Assembly (NCBI GenBank): GCA_031257655.1
Contig: JAIROF010000090.1
Span: 1 to 30,498 of the forward strand
Origin: Prevotellaceae bacterium
Lineage (GTDB): Bacteria > Bacteroidota > Bacteroidia > Bacteroidales > UBA932
Direction: 5' to 3'
Length of the DNA: 30,498 nucleotides
Shown: one piece after another, positions 30,028 through 30,498 of the stretch
How the letters are laid out: each line of letters starts with the position of its first letter
How positions within the stretch are numbered: the first letter of the stretch is position 1
Made by a program: the position numbers and the translations under genes
The notes under the pieces: generated by a model
Database searches by the model: none
Seen by the model: only the letters and a program-made list of their open reading frames with translations
Told to the model about the DNA's origin: nothing

Positions 30028-30054
30028 CAAAAGTACGAAAAAGTTTTTTACAAA
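30028..30054 (-). promoter_or_regulatory. Bacteroidota promoter upstream of ispD
   Basis: On the - strand TACTTTTG (30035-30028) matches TAnnTTTG, with TTTG (30054-30051) 15 nt upstream as a -33 box. Transcription would start near 30020, about 47 nt before the TTG start at 29974. Confidence 0.6.
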
Positions 30055-30286
30055 CGAAAACTTACCAACATTTTTCTAACATTCCTGTTGTGGTAATTAA
30101 AAAACCGGCAAGCTTTCCGTTTTTGAAAGGATAGATGTACCTTTGGCATCCGAATGTACCGCGCCCGGCGCGGGTTTGTACAAAGATAGCGCGCAGATGG
30201 CGCAGAGGTTGCAAGACTTACGCCGCTGGAGAAGCGGCAAAATCTGCGTAAATCACATGCTGCGCTCGGCATAGTTTTGTGTAAAA

Positions 30287-30379
30287 TAGCGCGCAGATGG
30301 CGCAGATTTTTATGATTTACGCACCTGAAGAAAGGGCTAAAATCTGTGCAAATCATAAAAATCTGAGTCATCTGCGCTA
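30287..30379. repeat. Long imperfect inverted repeat
   Basis: Arms of about 30 bp at 30287-30318 and 30350-30379 (left arm beginning TAGCGCGCAGATGG, right arm ending CATCTGCGCTA), with a 31-nt loop. A similar unpaired copy of the left arm lies at 30187-30206. Confidence 0.8.
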
Positions 30380-30498
30380 AAAAAAACAAATCGCCGGTTT
30401 CGACCGCGCGGAGTACATACCGGAAAGAAAAAACATAACAAGAAATACAAGGGAAATCCATAAAAACCCCCAAACGCTACGACGCTCTACCGGCAAAA

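Larger units (their letters stand above)
29975..30498. other. Right edge: ispD promoter region and AGCGCGCAGATGGCGCAGA repeats
   Basis: Beyond the promoter no gene is seen. An AGCGCGCAGATGGCGCAGA stretch occurs twice (30188-30206 and 30288-30306). The second, extended at 30287-30318, is complemented imperfectly by 30350-30379, forming a long hairpin. The open frame at 30048-30473 on the - strand crosses these repeats and has no protein-like features. Confidence 0.7.

Noticed and set aside
30048..30473. Open frame of 141 codons on the - strand
   Set aside because: It crosses the GCGCAGA inverted repeats and the ispD promoter, and its translation looks like repeat-derived sequence.

Overview
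This window most likely comes from the Bacteroidota, probably the order Bacteroidales. The evidence is a SusC/SusD pair whose SusC ends in SLGF, a FeoA-FeoB fusion, lipoproteins with Bacteroidota-style lipoboxes, and promoter candidates matching the TAnnTTTG -7 box. Coding DNA is fairly GC-rich, while the spacers are AT-rich and full of repeats. No tRNA, rRNA, CRISPR array or transposase gene was seen. I cannot name a genus.

The layout has two halves. Every gene from 905 to 15486 is on the + strand, and every gene from 15533 to 29974 is on the - strand; they converge on a candidate terminator near 15492-15534. The left half reads like the lipid-handling and tailoring part of an aryl-polyene/flexirubin (dialkylresorcinol)-type locus. 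It has a LolA-like carrier (905), two related small beta-barrel proteins (1892, 3180) flanking an HD-domain protein (2480), and a FabZ-like hotdog protein with Gln at the usual catalytic Glu position (3771). A GT2 glycosyltransferase (4139) follows, then a 1211-residue MMPL exporter fused to a PlsC acyltransferase and a methyltransferase-like tail (5032). Next come a phytoene-desaturase-like FAD oxidoreductase (8660), a radical SAM protein (10403), a small unknown protein (12126), a secreted alpha/beta hydrolase (12509) and a PaaK-like acyl/aryl-CoA ligase (14200). No ketosynthase, acyl carrier protein or ammonia lyase is visible here, so the chain-building part must lie elsewhere or be absent.

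The right half, read on the - strand from high to low coordinates, starts with ispD followed by a lone C5 cytosine methyltransferase. Then come feoAB, a small DUF3791-like protein, a 418-residue lipoprotein, a SusC/SusD pair, an OB-fold-like lipoprotein and a PepSY-associated membrane protein. There is no glycoside hydrolase next to SusCD.

The most unusual signal is in the spacers. At least thirteen gene boundaries carry tandem repeats, nearly all with a 7-nt period but a different unit sequence at each place. Several of them contain the stop codon of the upstream gene or run up to the start codon of the next. Other repeat families are a five-copy array of a two-hairpin module of about 70 bp (27476-27802), a 123-bp MITE-like element with perfect 23-bp terminal inverted repeats (24233-24355), a composite GAGRCGCAC/GTGCGTCTC family with ACTCATGTTACGCAG tags, and a 29-bp duplication of the susC initiation region that creates a five-codon upstream ORF.
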